DNA of 64,000 nucleotides, taken from assembly GCF_013449725.1 (NCBI RefSeq), contig NZ_JACCFF010000002.1, positions 434,001 through 498,000 of the forward strand, read 5' to 3'. Both the position numbers and the translations under genes were made by a program. The stretch comes from Mycobacteroides sp. LB1 (lineage in GTDB: Bacteria; Actinomycetota; Actinomycetes; Mycobacteriales; Mycobacteriaceae). Below the pieces are notes generated by a model that saw only the letters and a program-made list of their open reading frames with translations, ran no database searches and was not told the origin of the DNA. Shown piece by piece: positions 1 to 10,200 of the stretch (position 1 is the stretch's first letter; each line of letters begins with the position of its first letter).

Positions 1-798
1 CAGGACACGGAAGTCGCAGAGCCGTTCATGGCGGGCGGGCGGCAGAGCCAGGTCGAACGCGACTCCACGAGTCAGTGGGTCCGGTCCAGCCATCACATCC
101 AGCAGCAGCGTGAGGTCGCGGGCAGTGCGCGCCATCGGACCGACCACGGCCAGGTCACGGTCGGCAGGCAATGCCGGCGCACGCGGCGGGACCATGCCGC
201 GGCTCGCCGCTAGACCGAGTGTCGGCTTGTGTGCATAAACGCCGCAGAAATGCGCGGGGGTCCGCAGGGAACCGGCGATGTCCGAGCCGATGGACAGTGC
301 GCCGAATCCGGATGCCAGAGCAGCCGCTGATCCACCGGAGGATCCGCCCGGCGTGCGGCTGGGATCCCACGGGTTGTTGGTGGTGCCGTAGATCTCGTTG
401 AAACTCTGCAGATCTTGCAGCATGAACGGCACATTGGTCTTACCGAGCACCACCGCCCCGGCTGCCTTGAGGCGCGACACCTGCACCGCATCCTCGGTCG
501 GTAGGTAATTCCTGTGCAGCGGCGCGCCCCACGTCGTGGGCAGCCCCGCGATGTTGTAAGACTCCTTGACCGTCACCGGAATACCGAGCAACGGCCCGTC
601 TTCGCCGCGGGCGCGCGCCTGGTCGGCACAATCTGCGGCGGCCCGCGCGCGATCGAAGTCCGGCACACAGATCGCGTTGGTCACCTCATCGTCCCGCTCA
701 ATACGGGCGATTGCCTCGTCGGTCAGGGCCACCGATGTCACCGCACCGGTACGCAACGCGGTCGCAAGCTCTTCGGCCGACCGAAAACTCCACTCCAT
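1..798 (-). CDS. Amidase signature family protein (3' end beyond window)
   Basis: The open minus-strand frame from an ATG at 798 continues past base 1, so 266 codons are visible and the C-terminus is missing. The amidase signature is clear: VTVKESYNIAG carries the likely catalytic Lys, and GGSSGGSAAALASG plus SIGSDIAGS carry the cis-Ser and nucleophilic Ser of the Ser-cisSer-Lys triad. The family hydrolyses amides, typically in the cytoplasm; the substrate cannot be predicted. A GGAGG lies about 20 bases upstream of the ATG, which leaves an in-frame TTG three bases earlier as an alternative start. It is divergent from the membrane protein and MHS transporter to the right, which together with a flavin monooxygenase may handle a nitrogenous organic compound (inference). 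Confidence 0.88.
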   Translation of the reverse strand, partial: MEWSFRSAEELATALRTGAVTSVALTDEAIARIERDDEVTNAICVPDFDRARAAADCADQARARGEDGPLLGIPVTVKESYNIAGLPTTWGAPLHRNYLPTEDAVQVSRLKAAGAVVLGKTNVPFMLQDLQSFNEIYGTTNNPWDPSRTPGGSSGGSAAALASGFGALSIGSDIAGSLRTPAHFCGVYAHKPTLGLAASRGMVPPRAPALPADRDLAVVGPMARTARDLTLLLDVMAGPDPLTRGVAFDLALPPARHERLCDFRVL

Positions 799-944
799 CA
801 ATCGGACGCTATCGGCCTGCCTCCGAGGACATAAAATGCCGCTTCGCGCAACGTCGATCGATTTCGAATGAAGGTCTTAGGGAACTGTTGCGCCGATCCG
901 TACGACCTCTAGTGTCGAGGCTGTTCGGAATCAGGAGGCATCGG

Positions 945-1427
945 GTGAGAACTCAGCGGCACGACGCGGGGATCGAGGACACGCTGCGCGCTATCGAGCT
1001 GCGCGTGCTCGAGGACGTGTGGATGAGCCCCTCGCGGCGCAGAGTCGCGCTGGTGGCGACTGTCGTCCTGGGTGTGGCCGCGGTGGGGCGTTGGTCCAAT
1101 CTGGGTGCGCATGCCAGTCCGACCCTGCATGTCGACGCGGTGGTACCGGGGACAGCAGCCATGTTCCTGGTCGCCTGCGTGGTTTCGGCGGTGGCGCTGC
1201 GTCGCCGGTACTTCCGGTGGTGTTGCGCGGCGGCCTACACGGCGGCGCTGAGCACAGTCATCAGCCTGGCCGCATTGTGGTGGCATCAGACGGCGGACGG
1301 ATCCGACCCGCTGTGGTGGACAGTGGCCGCGGCGCTTTCCGCTGCCACCTTGGCGCTCACGTGGCTCACCGTCATCCTCGCCCCATTGGAGGATTCTCAG
1401 CCCGATATGCGGGCCGGTGGTGTCTAG
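945..1427 (+). CDS. Small conserved membrane protein, function unknown
   Basis: The GTG start at 945 is chosen because AGGAGG at 933-938 sits 6 bases upstream. The 160-residue product opens with a short charged helix (RHDAGIEDTLRAIELRVLEDVW) and then has about four hydrophobic segments at roughly residues 31-47, 60-80, 87-107 and 120-142, consistent with a polytopic inner-membrane protein. I do not recognise the family. It lies 68 bases before the MHS transporter on the same strand and could be cotranscribed. An upstream extension of this frame to 711 exists but overlaps the divergent amidase and has no ribosome binding site, so it was not used. Confidence 0.65.
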   Translation: MRTQRHDAGIEDTLRAIELRVLEDVWMSPSRRRVALVATVVLGVAAVGRWSNLGAHASPTLHVDAVVPGTAAMFLVACVVSAVALRRRYFRWCCAAAYTAALSTVISLAALWWHQTADGSDPLWWTVAAALSAATLALTWLTVILAPLEDSQPDMRAGGV

Positions 1428-1495
1428 TCCGCTGCTGAAATCCCGCCGAGCGCAAAGGTTCCCGCCGGCAACCCGGTGATACACCATGGCGTCAC

Positions 1496-2833
1496 GTGAC
1501 TACCACCAGCGCGGCACCTGCCGTCCATGCGGGTGGACCGGCCGATAGGGGAGTCCCGAGTCCACGCACCGTCGCACTGAGCTGCATGGTCGGCACCACG
1601 ATCGAGTGGTACGACTTCTACCTCTACGCGACGGCCGCAGCACTTGTCCTCAAACCGCTGTTCTTCCCGACCGTCTCGTCGACGGCCGGGACTCTCGCCT
1701 CGTTCGCCACCTACGCGGCAGGTTTCGGCGCCCGGCCCGTCGGGGCCGTGATCGCTGGGCATCTGGGGGACCGCGTGGGGCGCAAAACCGTTCTCGTCGG
1801 GGCGCTGCTGCTCATGGGTATCGCCACCGCGGTGATCGGTGTGCTGCCGACCTATGCCGAAGTGGGAGTCCTGGCACCGATCGCCCTCGCCGCCTTGCGA
1901 GTTCTACAAGGGCTGGCCGCCGGTGCGGAATGGGGCGGAGCAGCGCTGCTGGCGGTTGAACACGCACCGCCCGGCCGCCGCGGGCTGTTCGGCAGTTTCA
2001 CACAGTTGGGTTCACCCGCCGGAATGCTCTTGGCCACTGGGGTCTTCGCGCTGACCCGTGCGCTCACCGGGTCCGAGGCATTTCTTGCTTACGGCTGGCG
2101 GATCCCCTTCCTCAGTAGCATCATCCTGGTGGCCGTCGGTCTGGCGATCCGCTTACGGCTGAGCGACTCGGCGGTTTTCGAGAAGGTGCGCGCGCGAGGG
2201 GAGGTGGCACGGCTTCCCGTCGTGGAGGTGCTGCGCACGCAGCCTCGTAATGTGTTGCTGACCACTGGCTTACGGCTATCGCAGATTGCACTGTTTGTGC
2301 TGTTGACAACGTATTCGCTGACCTACCTGCAAGACATATTCGGCAAGGACAGCCAAGTCGGGTTGACCTCCGTCCTGATCGCCTCGGCGATCGGCCTGCT
2401 GAGCACTCCCGCATGGTCCGCGCTCTCGGACAAGCTTGGGCGCCGGCCGCTCTATCTGTTCGGTGCCGTCGCGGGCCCGGTGGCATTGGCACTGTTCTTC
2501 CTGGCCGCCCGCACCGGGTCGGAGATCCTCGTCGTGCTGTCGATCGTTTTCGGGATCAACGTCGTCCACGACGCGATGTATGGGCCCCAGGCCGCATGGT
2601 TCGCAGAGCTCTTCGACACTCGCGTCCGGTACAGCGGGGCATCTCTGGGCTACCAGCTCGGTGCCGTGCTGTCCGGCGGATTCGCCCCGCTGATCGCCGC
2701 GGCGCTGCTGGCCGCGAATCACGGCAACCCCTGGCCCATCGTCGTCTACTACCTGGCGCTGGCGGCGCTCACTTTCGCCTCGGCACGTGCTGCGCGTGAG
2801 ACCTACCGCGACCGGATCGGAGATTCACTGTGA
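1496..2833 (+). CDS. MFS transporter, metabolite:H+ symporter (MHS) family
   Basis: A 445-residue protein of the usual MHS length with twelve predicted hydrophobic spans. Typical family marks are GTTIEWYDFYLYATAAAL in the first span, the loop 2-3 signature GHLGDRVGRKTVL, and LQGLAAGAEWGGAALLAVEH around residue 140. MHS proteins import organic acids, betaines and similar small metabolites with protons. The GTG start at 1496 gives an N-terminus of expected length. The stop overlaps the GTG of the next gene as GTGA, so transporter and monooxygenase are almost certainly translationally coupled. That pairing suggests uptake of the compound the monooxygenase attacks. The exact substrate is unknown. 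Confidence 0.88.
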   Translation: MTTTSAAPAVHAGGPADRGVPSPRTVALSCMVGTTIEWYDFYLYATAAALVLKPLFFPTVSSTAGTLASFATYAAGFGARPVGAVIAGHLGDRVGRKTVLVGALLLMGIATAVIGVLPTYAEVGVLAPIALAALRVLQGLAAGAEWGGAALLAVEHAPPGRRGLFGSFTQLGSPAGMLLATGVFALTRALTGSEAFLAYGWRIPFLSSIILVAVGLAIRLRLSDSAVFEKVRARGEVARLPVVEVLRTQPRNVLLTTGLRLSQIALFVLLTTYSLTYLQDIFGKDSQVGLTSVLIASAIGLLSTPAWSALSDKLGRRPLYLFGAVAGPVALALFFLAARTGSEILVVLSIVFGINVVHDAMYGPQAAWFAELFDTRVRYSGASLGYQLGAVLSGGFAPLIAAALLAANHGNPWPIVVYYLALAALTFASARAARETYRDRIGDSL

Positions 2834-4200
2834 GCAGGATCTATCTCAACGCCTTCGATATGGCGTGTGTCGGCCACCAATCACCGGGCCTGTGGCGCCA
2901 TCCCGAGGACCAAGGGCACCGTTATCGCACGCTGAGCTACTGGACCGAGCTCGCCCGCTCACTTGAGACCGGCGGTTTCGACCTGCTGTTCCTCGCGGAT
3001 GTGCTGGGCGCGTACGACGTCTACGGTGGATCACGAGACGCTGCAGTGGCCGACGCGGCGCAATTCCCGGTCAACGACCCGTCATTGGCCGTCTCGGCGA
3101 TGGCGGCGGTCACCGAGACACTGGGATTCGGGATCACCCTGTCGCTCACCTATGAGCAGCCGTATGCACTCGCCCGCCGGCTATCGACCCTCGACCACCT
3201 CACCGAAGGGCGGGTCGCGTGGAACATCGTGACCTCCTATTTGGACAGTGCGGCAAGGAATTTGGGTCTGGACTCGCAGATACCGCACGACCGGCGCTAT
3301 GACATCGCCGACGAATACCTGCAGGTCTGCTACAAGTTGTGGGAGGGCTCATGGGAGGACGGCGCCGTGGTGCGCGACCGCGAGCGAGGCATCTTCACCG
3401 AACCCGCCAAGGTCCACGACATCGCGCACCACGGGCGGTATTTCACCGTCCCGGGACCGTTTCTGTGTGAACCGTCCCCGCAGCGCACGCCGGTGTTGTT
3501 CCAGGCCGGCGCGTCCTCGCGCGGTGTCCGATTCGCGGCCGCCCATGCCGAAGCGGTGTTCGTATCGGGCCCGACCCCTGAGGTGGTCCGCGGGCCCGTG
3601 CAGGCTCTGCGTTCGGCCGCGGCCGAACTGGGCCGTGACCCGCGGTCCATCAAGGTGTTCACGATGGTGACACCGATCGTCGCCGAGACCCGCGAGCTGG
3701 CGGTCGACAAACTGCAGGAATATCGCCAATTCGTCAGCCCCACAGGAGCATTGGCATTATTCGGCGGCTGGACCGGAGTCGACCTGGCCGAGGCAGCACC
3801 CGACGAGCCGTTGCGCCACGTCGAGACCGATGCCAATCGTTCGGCCCTGGCCTCGTTCACGAAAGACCCGAACCGCACCTGGACAGCGCGGGAATTGGCC
3901 GAAGAGATCGGGATAGGCGGCCGCGGGCCGGTTCTGGTGGGCTCCGCCTCCGATATCGCCGACGAATTGGAACGCTGGGTCGATGAGGCCGATGTCGACG
4001 GCTTCAATATCGCGTACGTCACGACTCCCGGAACTTTCACCGATTTCGGCCGCCTCGTCGTTCCCGAGCTGCGCCGCCGCGGCCGGGTGCCGCATCAGCG
4101 GGAGCGAACCACCCTGCGTCAGCACCTCGGCGGTGCTGGACCCCGGCTTGGCGGTGACCACCCGGGGACGTCGTACCGCCGGGCGAGGCTACCCGGCTGA
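2830..4200 (+). CDS. NtaA/SnaA/DszA-type FMN-dependent monooxygenase
   Basis: A 456-residue protein of the luciferase-like two-component monooxygenase superfamily, NtaA/SnaA/SoxA subgroup. Marks include the N-terminus INAF-type strand followed by W-R-HP, the FLADVLG motif near residue 55, NDPSLAVSAMAAVTE, the GRVAWNIVTS motif near residue 133, and the C-terminal VVPELRRRG followed by TTLRQHL. Relatives use reduced FMN supplied by a separate reductase to oxygenate nitrilotriacetate, EDTA, sulfones or pristinamycin. It overlaps the MHS transporter start-to-stop by 4 bases. The tail after TTLRQHL is about 25 residues longer than I expect for the family. A small minus-strand gene overlaps its last 12 bases. 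Confidence 0.85.
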   Translation: MSRIYLNAFDMACVGHQSPGLWRHPEDQGHRYRTLSYWTELARSLETGGFDLLFLADVLGAYDVYGGSRDAAVADAAQFPVNDPSLAVSAMAAVTETLGFGITLSLTYEQPYALARRLSTLDHLTEGRVAWNIVTSYLDSAARNLGLDSQIPHDRRYDIADEYLQVCYKLWEGSWEDGAVVRDRERGIFTEPAKVHDIAHHGRYFTVPGPFLCEPSPQRTPVLFQAGASSRGVRFAAAHAEAVFVSGPTPEVVRGPVQALRSAAAELGRDPRSIKVFTMVTPIVAETRELAVDKLQEYRQFVSPTGALALFGGWTGVDLAEAAPDEPLRHVETDANRSALASFTKDPNRTWTARELAEEIGIGGRGPVLVGSASDIADELERWVDEADVDGFNIAYVTTPGTFTDFGRLVVPELRRRGRVPHQRERTTLRQHLGGAGPRLGGDHPGTSYRRARLPG

Positions 4201-4479
4201 CCGAGTCGAGTGGTCGCCGAATCGATCGCTCAGCGCCACGAGCAATTGGTCGAGGGCAGCCAATTCTGCGCGCTTAGCACCGACGAGCCGATGCAGGCGG
4301 GAGAGGTTGGACGGCTTGCCACTCAGCCTTCTTCGCTCAAGAGAAGCCAGATGATCATCCAACTCTCGCTGGGCCGCCGAATGCAGATCGCCGAGGAGAT
4401 CCTGGTAGTACTGCGCCTGCCGCGTTTCCGCATTCCGGCCGGGAAGAATCGGATTGACGACCGTGACCAGGCCGCTCAC
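4189..4479 (-). CDS. Small helical hypothetical protein
   Basis: A 96-residue open frame, GTG start at 4479, convergent with and overlapping the monooxygenase by 12 bases. The product is mostly charged alpha-helix (RQAQYYQDLLGDLHSAAQRELDDHL, then RLHRLVGAKRAELAALDQLLVAL) with no signal peptide or membrane span. Composition looks like real protein rather than a shadow frame. No family is recognised. An upstream ATG in the same frame is followed by a stop after a few codons, so GTG 4479 is the only reasonable start. Function unknown. Confidence 0.5.
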   Translation of the reverse strand: MSGLVTVVNPILPGRNAETRQAQYYQDLLGDLHSAAQRELDDHLASLERRRLSGKPSNLSRLHRLVGAKRAELAALDQLLVALSDRFGDHSTRSAG

Positions 4480-4645
4480 GGTTCACCGCCCATACTTCGC
4501 CTTACGGGTGTCGCTTCCATGCGCACACGCTAGAGCCGCACAATTTCCCGGACGCTGCCTCCAATTCACCGGGACATCTCAATCTGTTCACACGCCACCG
4601 GTTGCCCGCTGTGAGCAGCGCATCAAAGTATCTGGCGTACCGCCG

Positions 4646-5482
4646 TCAATCGCCGTCCGGCAGCGAAGCAACCATGTGTTCCCACGCCTGGTGAAGTCGC
4701 GCCGTGATCGGCCCCGTCTGCGTGATGGTGGTGACACACCGGTGACTGTGGTCGTACAGCTCCACCGAGGATGTCAGCCCCTGTGTGCCATGCGCGTATG
4801 TCACCCAGCTTTCGGCGATGAACACCGGGTCCATGGCGTACCGCGAGGCCCCGAAAATGACGGCGATATGTGCACCAGCCTGTTCGACCATCGCGGCGTG
4901 GCCGCGGTGCAGCTGTACGCAGCCGCCGCCGGGGACCGCGATCGTGAACGGCATGTCCACGTCCACCAGGTGCGCCAAGAGATAGGGGACCACCCCAGAG
5001 TCAATTTTGCGTGCACCGGTAAACGGGAGTATCCGGTAACGCCCGGGCGTGAGCGCGTCGAGATGGGTGAGCTGGTCGGTGTCACGCCAGTTGACTTCAG
5101 ACCAGTCGGTGACGGGGAACGTTTCCGGAATCACCGCGGGCGCCAACTCAAGGGCACTCACCACCAGCCGATCCGAGAGCGGAGTGAGATAGGCGCGGTG
5201 AGTACCGGTGTCACCGACCATCGTCAGGCCGCGCGGGGCCAGGAACGCGTCGCGGACGAGCGCCGGATTCAGCCGGAGCGCGATGTACTCCTCATCGCAG
5301 CTGAGCGCCTCCCCGGGAAATGAGGGTTCAAGGTATTCGCCGGTATGGCTCAGCAGGGCGGCATCGTTCGCGGTGACCGCCACCACCGTGCCAAGGGCGG
5401 AGAGTGCTTCGGCAATGGCATTTGGCCCCGCGGCGATCCGCCGGGCGGAGCAATGCTCGCAGCGCCGGCCGTCAGTACACAT
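4646..5482 (-). CDS. HmuS/ChuS-like haem-handling protein (divergent)
   Basis: A 278-residue protein that I read as a divergent relative of the haemin-degrading/binding HmuS/ChuS family. Supporting blocks are the first-repeat HRAYLTPLSD, and second-repeat CVQLHRG followed about 25 residues later by a DPVFIAESWVTYA block and GLTSSVELYDHSH, matching the GCIQIHTG...VWVVRKPT.DG.VTSLE.FD pattern known from HmuS. It is shorter than the usual 340 residues and the family's conserved axial His region is not obvious. The N-terminus has a CEHC motif (Cys8, Cys11). Start: the ATG at 5482 lies inside the last codons of the diflavin reductase, an 11-base overlap, so the two are translationally coupled. The neighbouring haemophore gene and iron-box-like site fit a role in haem or iron use. 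Enzymatic activity is not established. Confidence 0.55.
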   Translation of the reverse strand: MCTDGRRCEHCSARRIAAGPNAIAEALSALGTVVAVTANDAALLSHTGEYLEPSFPGEALSCDEEYIALRLNPALVRDAFLAPRGLTMVGDTGTHRAYLTPLSDRLVVSALELAPAVIPETFPVTDWSEVNWRDTDQLTHLDALTPGRYRILPFTGARKIDSGVVPYLLAHLVDVDMPFTIAVPGGGCVQLHRGHAAMVEQAGAHIAVIFGASRYAMDPVFIAESWVTYAHGTQGLTSSVELYDHSHRCVTTITQTGPITARLHQAWEHMVASLPDGD

Positions 5483-7214
5483 CGCGGACGTACCGCTTTT
5501 CCCGCTTGAGCGTGTTGATGTATTCGGACGCCTCATCGGAGCTGAATCTGCCGTGCTCACCGACGATCTCGTGCAGCGCCTTGTCCACGTCCTTGGCCAT
5601 GCGCGTCGCATCACCGCAGATGTAGAAGTGCCCGCCGTCCTGCAACCATGCGAACAGATCCCTGCCATGCTCACGCATCAGTGTCTGCACATAGACCTTC
5701 TCGGCCTGGTCGCGGGAGAAGGCCAGGTCGAGACGATCGAGAAGACCGGAGGCGTGCCAGCCTTCGAGCTCGCTCTCGTAGATGTAGTCATGGGCCCGGC
5801 GCCGATCACCGAAGAAGAGCCAGTTGCGGCCTCCCGCACCGCTCTGTTCGCGTTCCTGCAGGAATGCCCGAAAGGGTGCCACGCCCGTACCGGGGCCGAC
5901 CATGATCATCGGAGCGTCGCCGTCGCTGGGCACCCGGAATGACTTGTTGGGCTGCAGGAAGATTCGCGCATCGCCGCTGCGGTCGGCCAGGAAGGTGGAA
6001 CACACGCCGCCGCGCTCACGACCCAGGCTCTGGTACCGCACACTGGCCACCGTCAAGTGGATGCGGTCCGGGTGGGCCAGCGAGCTCGACGAGATCGAGT
6101 AGGCACGGTGCGGCAGCGGCTTGAGAAGGCCCATGAACTCCTCGAGGCTCAGCGCGTCCCCGCCGATACGAAGGATGTCCAGAATGTCCTTGCCGTACAG
6201 CCAGGTGTCCAGCACCTCCTTCACCCCGCCGCGCAAGGCGTGCGAGAACTCCTCGCTCTCCGCACGGCTCTCCACCTCGCTCAACAGATCTCGCGACGGT
6301 GTGCTGATCTCGTAGCGCCTGCCCAGCAGCTCGCCCAGGGGCTCGCCGTCGACGAGGGTGCCGGCGGAGACACGGAAGTGATCCGTGATCGCCTCCACCA
6401 GTGCCGGGTCGTTCTCGGGGATGACAGCCAGGGCGTCACCCGCCTCGTAGACGATGCCGCTGTCGGCGAGCGCGAACTCGTAGTGCCGAATCTCTTTGTC
6501 CGAACCCGCCCGTGAGAGCAACCGGTTGACCCGTACCTCCGCCGGGAACGGGTTCTTCCGGGTCCAACCGGAGCGCACCACGATGCTCGGCGGGGGAGTT
6601 CCCGGGCCGCCACTGGCTCCGGCCAAGGTGACCAGGCTCCCCACCGCACCCAGGACCCACTCGGCGGCCTGCGCCTCGTAGTCGATATCGCAGTCGGCGC
6701 GCCCGACCACACGGCTCGCGCCCAACTGCTCGAGCCGTGTATCGATGAGTTTGCCCGCCTGACAGAACCCGTCGTAACTGGTGTCGCCGAGCGCCAGCAC
6801 TCCGTACGACACCCCTTCCAGGCGCGGCGCCAGCGTCGAAGACAGTGCTTCCCAGAATAATTCGGCGTTATCGGGCATCTCGCCCTCGCCATAGGTAGAC
6901 GTGACGATGAGGACGTATTTCAGTCCGGCGAACTCATCGAGAGCGATCTCGTCGAGTCCGCTAACCGTCACGTCGAATCCCTGAGCCTTGGCGGCCGCCG
7001 CGGTATCGCCCGCCACGATCTCGGCGTTTCCGGTTTGGGTGCCGTACAAGATGCGCAGCGGTGGACGCGGAGCCGTCAGGTCGGCGGTGGCCGATGGGGG
7101 TGGCGACGCCAGGTTCATCGCGAGGCGGGAGTGCAGGCCCGCCAGGAAACCCGAGAGCCAGGCTCGCTGGTCCTCGTTGAACGGGGCGTCTTCGGGAATG
7201 TATGCGATCTTCAT
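5472..7214 (-). CDS. CysJ-type NADPH diflavin (FMN/FAD) reductase 1
   Basis: A 580-residue diflavin reductase. After an N-terminal segment typical of the family (EDAPFNEDQRAWLSGFLAGL), a flavodoxin domain binds FMN (ILYGTQTGNAE near 55, TSTYGEGEMPDNA, ALGDTSYDGFC). The FAD domain carries RAYSISSS and GGVCSTFLAD. The NADPH domain carries MIMVGPGTGVAPFRAFLQER, FFGDRRR and YICGDA, and the protein ends in YVRDVY. It passes electrons from NADPH through FAD and FMN to a partner. The ATG at 7214 follows GAAGAA and lies 7 bases behind the gltB-like stop, so the partner is probably that protein; its own stop overlaps the HmuS-like gene. No cysI haemoprotein gene is nearby, so a sulfite reductase label would be misleading. 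Confidence 0.9.
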   Translation of the reverse strand: MKIAYIPEDAPFNEDQRAWLSGFLAGLHSRLAMNLASPPPSATADLTAPRPPLRILYGTQTGNAEIVAGDTAAAAKAQGFDVTVSGLDEIALDEFAGLKYVLIVTSTYGEGEMPDNAELFWEALSSTLAPRLEGVSYGVLALGDTSYDGFCQAGKLIDTRLEQLGASRVVGRADCDIDYEAQAAEWVLGAVGSLVTLAGASGGPGTPPPSIVVRSGWTRKNPFPAEVRVNRLLSRAGSDKEIRHYEFALADSGIVYEAGDALAVIPENDPALVEAITDHFRVSAGTLVDGEPLGELLGRRYEISTPSRDLLSEVESRAESEEFSHALRGGVKEVLDTWLYGKDILDILRIGGDALSLEEFMGLLKPLPHRAYSISSSSLAHPDRIHLTVASVRYQSLGRERGGVCSTFLADRSGDARIFLQPNKSFRVPSDGDAPMIMVGPGTGVAPFRAFLQEREQSGAGGRNWLFFGDRRRAHDYIYESELEGWHASGLLDRLDLAFSRDQAEKVYVQTLMREHGRDLFAWLQDGGHFYICGDATRMAKDVDKALHEIVGEHGRFSSDEASEYINTLKREKRYVRDVY

Positions 7215-7221
7215 GGCTTCT

Positions 7222-10200
7222 TCACGTGGTCTGGAGGGCGGGACCGGATAGGGCGACGACCGGCAGTGCATGATGCGCGAAAAGCTCTTCGAAGGAAGGC
7301 AAGCGGCCGATCTTGTCGATGTTCTTGGCACTCTGGTGCAGGATCCAGCCATAGGTGCCGGGGCTGTCCATCGACAGCACGTTGCGCTGGCTCAGCGCGT
7401 CCTTGTAGTCGGTGAGCCGCTTGTCCGCGATGAGCACGGCCAGGTCCTCGTCGGTATGTCCGTCGATCGCCTCTCGCGCGTACTTCTGCAGCTTCTGAAT
7501 CAAGAAGAAGTCCTCGGTGAGCACGAGATTGCGTACCGCCCTGCCGATCCGCGGATCGGTCACGTCCGTGACGTTCGGCATCCGGGACAGCGCGAGCTGC
7601 TGGGCCATGTTCAGCACCGTGTAGGTGTTGAGCAGCGCGTACATGCCCTCGGTATCGGTCTCACCGTATGCGGGCACCGAACCGCCGAGGACATCGCGCT
7701 GGTCACGGTAGGACAGCTTGAATTTGTGCACCTGGTAGCCGGCCAGGGCCGCGGTGAGCTCGTCCAGGAGCTCCTTGCGCGTCTTGCCCTGCAGAATGGC
7801 GTCGGAGTCCTGGTACTGCAACAGAGCCCGCGACATCGTGTAAACGAGGTGCTGCCGGGTGATCTGCCAATCATCGAGCAGGGCTTGGCCTCGCGCCGAT
7901 CCGGTGGCCTCCACATGCCATTGGAGCAGGATGCGCGCGGCGGCCTCGTGGAACGGGGCGTCGGTGACGGGGAGTACCAGCACCGAGTCGGTGCTCACCT
8001 TGGACGGCAGTTGGCCTTGCGGGTCGTACTGGTAGAGGAACCCGCCGCTCATCCCGTTGGCGACGCCTTTACCAAAGCCGCCGATATTGAGCACCGCGCC
8101 GTTTGTCATGTATTCGCACAGGAATTCGCCAACGCCCTCAACCACCGCGGTCGCACCCGAGTTCCGGACCGCGAAACGGTCCCCGGCCTGTCCTTCGACG
8201 AAGAGCCGACCTCCGGAAGCACCGAAGAGGGCGAAGTTCCCGATGAGGACATTGCCGCCGTGAGTGCCCGAACCGCCGCCGGGTGAGCGCACCGTGATCG
8301 TGCCGCCACAGGCGCTCTTGCCTACGCCGTCGTTGCAGGTGCCCGTGTGCGTGAGCACCATGCCGTCATTACAGAAGACGCCGTAACTCTGGCCGGCGGA
8401 GCCGGTGGTCGTGACGATGACGCTATCCGGCAACAGATATCGACGGCCACGCTCGTCGGCGGCGACCGCCGATCCATCGCCCCCCCGATAGTTGAGCGTC
8501 CGCTCGATGTCGATCGCCAGCTGCCCGCCCACACTCTTGTTCTGGTTGGTCAGCTGCAGGGGCGGCAGCATCACGCCATCGAAATCGAGCTGGTCGGCGA
8601 ACCGGTCGTCCACCGAGTAGTCCTTTTCCATATACACGGGGTTATCGACCACGAATTCTTCTGCCACCGCCAGCATTCGGCGCAGGTCGAGCCTGCCGAT
8701 ACTGGAGGGATGGTCGAGTAGGTGCAGCAGATCGCTGCGCCCGCGCGCCTCGCGCAGTGACTTCATGCCTAGCGTCGCCAAGATCTCTCGCACTTCGTGC
8801 GCGATGTTCAGCAAGTACTGCGCAAGCGCACGCGGATCACCCTCGAAAACCTCGGCATTGGTGGTCAGCCCGGCTGGGCACTTGATATTGCAGTTCTTGG
8901 CCATTACGCACTTGAGCATCATCAGTGCGGTGGTGCCGAACTCAAAGCTGTCCGCCCCAAGCAGCGCCGACTTGATGACGTCACTGGCGGTCTGGTGTGC
9001 CCCCGAGCAGCGCAGCACCACCTTCTGCCGGATACCGTTGGCGCAGAGCGCCTGATGGACCTCGGCGACACCGATCTCTGCCGACCTGCCCGCATATTTG
9101 AGACTCGTCACGGCCGCCGCACCGGTTCCGCCGGTGTTCCCCGCCACGTTGATGACATCGGCCCCGGCCTTCGCGACACCCACCGCGATCGTGCCGATGC
9201 CCTCGGAGGACACCAGTTTCACGATCACCCGGACACGGGCCGCCTTGCAGTCGTGGATGAGCTGAGCCAGGTCCTCGATCGAGTACGTGTCGTGATGGGG
9301 TGGGGGAGAGACGAGTTCAACACCGGGGGTCCCACCGCGCGCTGCCGCGATCTGAACGGTCACCTTTGGCGCCGGAAGCTGGCCGCCTTCACCGGGTTTA
9401 GCGCCTTGGCCGATCTTGATCTCCAGCTCCTGGAGCATCGGGTCGGCAAGATATCCCGCCCACACCCCGAAACGGCCCGACGCGAATTGCTTGATACGGG
9501 AGCCGCGGATGGTGCCATACCGGCTGATGTGCTCACCGCCCTCACCGCAGTTCGACAAGCCGCCGACCAGGTTGGTTCCGTGAGCCACCGCCTCATGCGC
9601 CGGGGCCACCAACGCGCCGTGGCTCATGGCTCCCGAGGTGAGGGCGGGCGTGATCTCGCTGGCCGGTTGCACCACAGGCAGCGGAATCGATTCCGGCGCT
9701 GTCCTGATCTTCGCCAGGTAGCTCCCGGCCTGGCCCGTCGCCCGCAGCCTCAGTTCACCGTCGATGATCTCCTGCCCGGTGATCTCGCCGCCGAACCTCG
9801 CACGCAGCGAGGCCGCAAGCGCGGTGAGACGCTCGTGGGTGTGGGAGAGTCGTAGCACGAAATCATCACCCGCCTGCCGACAGGACAGCCCCCGCACCTG
9901 AAAGTCGTTGTTCCCGAAACGGGCGAACTGGCCCATTTCCCTTCGGAATTCGGCGGCCGTGCGCACGAAGTTGACGTCGGCGGGAAGCGCCAGCACATCA
10001 CGCAGCGCCGCCGGGCGCCGGGTGCGTTCGGTGTTCATCGATCGGACGAAGTTCCGGTACCCGGGAGTGATATCGAAGCTGTCGACCGCGCGCGCAGGAA
10101 GTTCGTCGAAGCTGTTGTTGCGGTAGGCATCATCGTCCAGGCCGAAAGCACCCTCGAGCTGGTGCAGCGGCAGCAGCCTCAAATAGGCCGGGTCAGTCAT

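Noticed and set aside
7270..8286. Long plus-strand open frames opposite the gltB-like gene
   Set aside because: They are shadows of a high-GC coding region: Arg/His/Gln-rich, no ribosome site, and the minus strand carries a complete enzyme with all motifs.
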